Shown here: positions 6,788-9,396 of the stretch, piece after piece | Numbering within the stretch: the first letter of the stretch is position 1 | Layout: every line of letters begins with the position of its first letter | Source of the DNA: Chitinivibrionia bacterium | GTDB lineage: Bacteria; Krumholzibacteriota; Krumholzibacteriia; WVZY01 | DNA: 9,396 nt | Direction: 5' to 3' | Assembly (NCBI GenBank): GCA_016208665.1 | Contig: JACQXT010000121.1 | Coordinates: forward strand, 3,665 to 13,060 | Notes under the pieces: generated by a model | Databases searched by the model: none | What the model saw: the letters and a program-made list of their open reading frames with translations, nothing else | Told to the model about the DNA's origin: nothing | Made by a program: the position numbers and the translations under genes

Positions 6788-7099
6788 TCAGAGACATCCA
6801 TTCGGTCGAGGCAGCCCGGCCAGCCGGTACGCGCCGCGGGCCACTCCGCAGGGGAACAATGTGCATATCTCCTTTGAACTCATGCCGAGCGCTTTGCCGA
6901 TTTTGACGATGGGAGGCCCCTCGCCATGCTCGCGGTAGTACTCACGGACGTAGTCGATGATTCTCCAGTGATCATCGCCGAGGGATCCGATATCGTTTCG
7001 CTCTGCAAGCTCGTGCGCAACGGCGCGCGTCCAGTTCGTCATTTCATGCAAGAAACCGTCGTTATCCAGCTCTTCCGAAGACAGCTCTCTCGAGATCAT
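6788..7099 (-). CDS. DsrC/TusE-family protein with CysA only (Tyr at CysB site)
   Basis: The 103 residues match the whole DsrC fold: NDGFL near the N-terminus (13-17), DDHWRIIDYVREYY (42-55), and the C-terminal arm LFPCGVARGAYRLAGLPRPN followed by GCL. The penultimate Cys (CysA, C102) is present. The CysB position, where family members have GAC, is GAY (Y91), codon TAC where TGC would be Cys. Two additional Cys, C79 and C84, sit just before the arm. CysA-only proteins of this family include TusE, a persulfide acceptor in tRNA thiolation, but this one lacks the TusE-type insertion and the rest of a tus operon. It precedes the DsrM/DsrK-like genes, so a role as a thiol or persulfide carrier docking on that complex is likely. 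The start at 7099 rests on GGAGGG five bases upstream; an upstream in-frame start at 7153 is less likely. Confidence 0.88.
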   Translation of the reverse strand: MISRELSSEELDNDGFLHEMTNWTRAVAHELAERNDIGSLGDDHWRIIDYVREYYREHGEGPPIVKIGKALGMSSKEICTLFPCGVARGAYRLAGLPRPNGCL

Positions 7100-7104
7100 G
7101 AGTT

Positions 7105-7110
7105 CCCTCC
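7105..7110 (-). promoter_or_regulatory. Ribosome binding site deciding the small DsrC-like start
   Basis: GGAGGG on the minus strand with a 5-base spacer to ATG 7099. It gives a protein of the normal DsrC length. Confidence 0.75.
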
Positions 7111-7125
7111 AGACTGTCGACTCTA

Positions 7126-7183
7126 CCGGCGTTCGCCGGCCGGTCCGAGACATTCGCCGCCGGCCGCGGGAAATCGCGGCCGG
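7126..7183 (-). terminator. Two GC-rich stem-loops between regulator and dsrC-like gene
   Basis: The 97-base gap after the regulator holds a perfect 9-bp stem (7160-7168 with 7175-7183, 6-base loop) and a smaller palindrome ccggcg-tt-cgccgg (7126-7139). No T-run follows on the minus strand. They could partly end transcription, tune expression of the relay genes relative to the regulator, or protect a processed mRNA end. Confidence 0.4.
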
Positions 7184-7196
7184 ATTCCTATTGAAT

Positions 7197-7973
7197 CTAG
7201 TTGGAGCTTCGAGACACCTTCAGCATATCCTCGATACAAGCCACGAGATCGCGGATAGAGAAGGGTCTTTGAATTCGAGCGAATATTTCCTTATCGCACT
7301 TGGAAGGGAACTCGCCTTCGTTAGCCGCCAGGATCAAACGTGTAAGCGGAATCCGCGGATCCTGGCTCAAATGCCTGCATATATCCCGGCTCAATCGCGG
7401 GCCGAGCGAACAATCGACGACTGCAAAATCCGGACGAAAGTCATTGACCAACGCCGAACATGTATATTCACAATCGGTGATCTCGAGATTGAAATCGTGT
7501 TCCTTGGCTTCCTTCTTCAAGGAGCCGGCCATTTTCTTATCGCTGCTTACGACCAGCACGTTCGTAGCCTGCTTGTGGACCATTCGGTAGTAGTCGCAAT
7601 CCATGCAGCTTCCGCTGCAGAAGAGTTTGAGGTGTGGCGCGTCGGGGGCTAGTCTGGCGACCTCATAGCAACGTTGCGCGCGCAACTGATACGCAGCGCA
7701 GCTCCGGCAGCCTTCCGGTATCTTCCCATCGCCCTTGAATTCCCAGCAGTATCTGAACGCCCGGTGCCCGGAAGGGAAGTGTCCGGCATCGCCGTTCGAA
7801 GACGGTATGCTCAAAAGACGCTCGAGGTCGCGTTCATCGATGCGGTGATGCCCGCCTGCCGTCCGGTGAGCGGGAAGCAGGCCCGATCGAATCCATTTCA
7901 GAACCGTATCGGGTGTGACGGAGCAGTAGAGGGCCGCTTGGCCGGTAGTCAAGAATTTCGTACTCGATGCCAC
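7197..7973 (-). CDS. HTH (MerR/BldC/excisionase-like) regulator with Cys-rich middle and receiver-like domain
   Basis: About 258 residues. Residues 6-55 form a MerR-type/excisionase helix-turn-helix: LTTGQAALYCSVTPDTVLKW, then RTAGGHHRI. Residues 74-128 are cysteine-rich: YCWEFKGDG, C89-x2-C92, C102, then C119-x3-C123-x2-C126. The start resembles the CW motifs of small proteins in sulfate-reducing lineages, and the spacing could bind Fe-S or zinc. Residues 137-252 look like a response-regulator receiver: strand NVLVVSSD, then FAVVD with D187 as possible phospho-acceptor, and RPF where KPF is usual. The acidic pair is reduced and the Lys is Arg, so phosphorylation is uncertain. The GTG at 7973 has AGGAA seven bases upstream. 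It is the first gene of the leftward block and is probably its redox- or sulfur-responsive regulator; that role is inference. Confidence 0.8.
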   Translation of the reverse strand: MASSTKFLTTGQAALYCSVTPDTVLKWIRSGLLPAHRTAGGHHRIDERDLERLLSIPSSNGDAGHFPSGHRAFRYCWEFKGDGKIPEGCRSCAAYQLRAQRCYEVARLAPDAPHLKLFCSGSCMDCDYYRMVHKQATNVLVVSSDKKMAGSLKKEAKEHDFNLEITDCEYTCSALVNDFRPDFAVVDCSLGPRLSRDICRHLSQDPRIPLTRLILAANEGEFPSKCDKEIFARIQRPFSIRDLVACIEDMLKVSRSSN

Positions 7974-8014
7974 AGGGCGATTCCTTTCCTTTAGACTCTG
8001 TTCTTCACCTTCAG

Positions 8015-8043
8015 AGTGTAGGCGAGACAAGGCATAGAGTCAA
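8015..8043 (-). promoter_or_regulatory. Sigma70-type promoter for the regulator and sulfur-relay block
   Basis: On the minus strand TTGACT (8043-8038) and TACACT (8020-8015) are exactly 17 bases apart. Transcription would begin near 8008, leaving a leader of about 35 bases before GTG 7973. This also argues against a TTG start at 8030. Confidence 0.65.
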
Positions 8044-8064
8044 TAAGTATTTATCGAATTTCTC

Positions 8065-8080
8065 GGATTTATGGATTTAT
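8065..8080. repeat. Tandem 8-bp direct repeat upstream of the regulator promoter
   Basis: ggatttat is repeated head-to-tail (8065-8072, 8073-8080) in an AT-rich stretch about 20-40 bases upstream of the -35 box. MerR-like BldC proteins bind head-to-tail AT-rich direct repeats, so this is a plausible operator for the adjacent HTH regulator. Function is inferred. Confidence 0.4.
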
Positions 8081-8120
8081 TAATTGGACGACTTTCTGGG
8101 CAATGCGCGGCTAAGCCATT

Positions 8121-8156
8121 GATAATATGCAGGCTGTGCTGATTATCCGCTTGACA
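8121..8156 (+). promoter_or_regulatory. Possible operator/promoter elements for the glycosyltransferase gene
   Basis: An inverted pair gataat (8121-8126) and attatc (8142-8147) precedes a perfect TTGACA -35 box (8151-8156). No good -10 lies 16-18 bases downstream; the nearest TATAAT-like hexamer, tatcat (8180-8185), is 23 bases away. The promoter is therefore only tentative, but the AT-rich 8031-8209 region between divergent genes must carry one. Confidence 0.3.
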
Positions 8157-8209
8157 AGTCGCATTTGTGAGCGGATGGTTATCATTATCAGCCTAAGGGA
8201 AGATTGGAA

Positions 8210-9396
8210 ATGAAGCAGTCACCCAAGACGAGCACATTAGAGGGCAATAAGCGCCTGCGAGTCCCGTTGGCCGTTTTCGTCCTTGCCCTCGCGGTGCGGC
8301 TCATCTACCTCCTCCAGGCGTCGAAGAGCCCGGTGTTTCTCTTTCCTCTCGTGGATTCGAGTTCGTATGACGGTGCGGCCTGGCAGCTCGTTTCCCAGGG
8401 CACGATGCACGTCCAGTTCTTCTGGCAGGCGTTCTTCTATCCGATGTTTCTCGCAGTTGTGTACGAGATTGCCGGCCATTCGATCATAACCGTGAAACTG
8501 ATCCAGGCGGTGCTGGGTTCGGCGGTCTGTGTCCTGGTCTACCTGCTGGGCATGCGTGTCTTCGGCCGGAGAACGGCGATAACGGCCGCCGTCGTGACGG
8601 CGCTCTACGGTCCGCTCGTATTCTTCGACGGCGAACTCCTCGCGGCCGGATGGGCGAGTCTGTGGGCGGTTTCTCTTATTCTGTTGTTCCTGGGCGCGCG
8701 GCGGGGACGAAGCCCGTGGATATTCCTGCTGCTGGGGATCTGCGGCGGGATGAGTATCATCACGCATGCGACCTTTCTCCCGTTCTTTGCGGCCGCCTGC
8801 GTCTGGCTCGCGGTTGTGATGCGCCGAGGCGCCCGCGGCCCGCGGAACGCCGGAGGCGGGCCGCGAAAGCCGATCGCCCGAGGCCCTCGGAACGTTGTCT
8901 TTTCCGGGGCGGTCGTCCTGACCGGATTCCTGCTCGTCGTCATTCCCGTCTCCATTCAGAGTTATCGCGTGACGGGCATATTCAGCCCTCTCGCCGAAAC
9001 GGGCCCGCTCAATCTCTATATCGGAAACAACGCGGATCGTTCGGAGATCATGGCGATACGGCCGGGCGGCGAATGGGAGGACGTCATGCTCATGCCCGTG
9101 CGGGAAGGATTGAGAACCAAACGCGAGGCGCAACAGTATTTTCTCCGGCGGGTCGTCAATTATATTGCGGAGCGCCCAGGCCGTTTCGCGACGGGATTGG
9201 CCCGGAAGACCGTCCACTTTTTCTCGACGAGAGAACTGCCGAACAACACCGACGAATATTCAAACCGGGCGTACTCCCCGCTCTATGCGGCGCTCACGTG
9301 GAAGGCGCGCAATTTCGGTTTCCCGTTCGGAGCCCTGCTGCCGTTTGCCGTCCTTGGAATGATCCGCTGCCGGCGTTCGATCCCCGGCGTCGTCAA
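8210..9396 (+). CDS. GT-C fold membrane glycosyltransferase (family 39/ArnT-like), 3' end outside window
   Basis: The frame is open from ATG 8210 to the window end (395 codons seen). After a short basic N-terminus comes TM1 (about 19-36), then the first periplasmic loop with LVDSSSYDGAAW (D49, Y53), the place of the catalytic Asp in ArnT/PMT-type enzymes that use polyprenyl-phosphate sugars. Further features are FFYPMFLAVVY (75-85), RVFGRR (116-121) and a second acidic FFDGELL (138-144), with many more hydrophobic helices. A short arginine/glycine/proline-rich insertion (205-228) lies between helices and contains a repeated ARGPRN. Transfer of sugars to lipid, glycan or protein in the membrane is likely; donor and acceptor are unknown. 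AAGGGA lies nine bases upstream of the ATG. Long antisense frames over this gene are shadows. It diverges from the regulator and shows no functional tie to it. Confidence 0.85.
   Translation, partial: MKQSPKTSTLEGNKRLRVPLAVFVLALAVRLIYLLQASKSPVFLFPLVDSSSYDGAAWQLVSQGTMHVQFFWQAFFYPMFLAVVYEIAGHSIITVKLIQAVLGSAVCVLVYLLGMRVFGRRTAITAAVVTALYGPLVFFDGELLAAGWASLWAVSLILLFLGARRGRSPWIFLLLGICGGMSIITHATFLPFFAAACVWLAVVMRRGARGPRNAGGGPRKPIARGPRNVVFSGAVVLTGFLLVVIPVSIQSYRVTGIFSPLAETGPLNLYIGNNADRSEIMAIRPGGEWEDVMLMPVREGLRTKREAQQYFLRRVVNYIAERPGRFATGLARKTVHFFSTRELPNNTDEYSNRAYSPLYAALTWKARNFGFPFGALLPFAVLGMIRCRRSIPGVV
8831..8893 (+). repeat. Imperfect 18-bp in-frame repeat in the glycosyltransferase
   Basis: Bases 8831-8848 and 8876-8893 match at 16 of 18 positions, 45 bases (15 codons) apart, both encoding ARGPRN. 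They sit in a GC-rich, positively charged cytoplasmic loop that may be a recent insertion. Confidence 0.5.

Noticed and set aside
4017..7099. Calling the locus a standard sulfate-reduction dsr operon
   Set aside because: dsrAB, dsrJ, dsrO and dsrP are absent and neither DsrC-like protein has both redox cysteines.
8237..9217. Long minus-strand open frame of 326 codons
   Set aside because: Its protein is low-complexity, rich in Arg, Glu, Asp and His, and lies antisense to a clear multi-helix glycosyltransferase on the + strand. It reflects codon bias.
1..9396. CRISPR array, tRNA, rRNA or insertion sequence
   Set aside because: No regularly spaced repeats, cloverleaf-like sequence, transposase motifs or terminal inverted repeats were seen on reading both strands.

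Overview
The window looks like chromosome from a moderately GC-rich, probably anaerobic sulfur-metabolising bacterium. The evidence is a DsrM/DsrK-like membrane pair, two DsrC-family proteins, radical-SAM and Fe-S proteins, and a regulator whose Cys/Trp-rich middle resembles proteins of Desulfobacterota and related phyla. The phylum itself cannot be settled from the sequence. No tRNA, rRNA, CRISPR, transposase or integrase was seen.

Layout. On the + strand, 1-697 is the C-terminal half of an MFS permease, cut by the window edge. It converges on a leftward block filling 831-7973. Read in the direction of transcription, this block holds: an HTH / Cys-rich / receiver-like regulator (7973-7197); a small DsrC-like protein (7099-6788); a DsrM/NarI-like cytochrome b (6753-6052); a DsrK-like Fe-S/CCG protein (6049-4700); a double-domain DsrC-like protein (4703-4017); then, after a 234-base gap with its own candidate promoter, a thioredoxin-reductase-like flavoprotein without the redox CxxC (3782-2895), an RlmN-like radical SAM protein (2898-1966) and an RlmD-family methyltransferase missing its catalytic C-terminus (1985-831). 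Divergent from the regulator, a GT-C family membrane glycosyltransferase starts at 8210 and runs off the right edge. The regulator has a convincing sigma70-type promoter at 8015-8043.

How the genes may work together. DsrMK in sulfate reducers exchanges electrons between menaquinone and the two C-terminal cysteines of DsrC. Here the M and K parts are present without dsrAB, dsrJ, dsrO or dsrP. The two DsrC-like partners are unusual: the single-domain protein keeps the last cysteine (CysA) but has Tyr at the CysB site, while the two-domain protein keeps CysB in both domains and has lost CysA in both. I infer a minimal membrane thiol/disulfide or persulfide relay with split cysteines, under a cysteine-rich regulator and possibly linked to an NAD(P)H flavoprotein and an RlmN-like radical SAM enzyme. 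This assembly is the most likely undescribed system in the window. The functional link is inference from gene order, ATGA overlaps and motifs.
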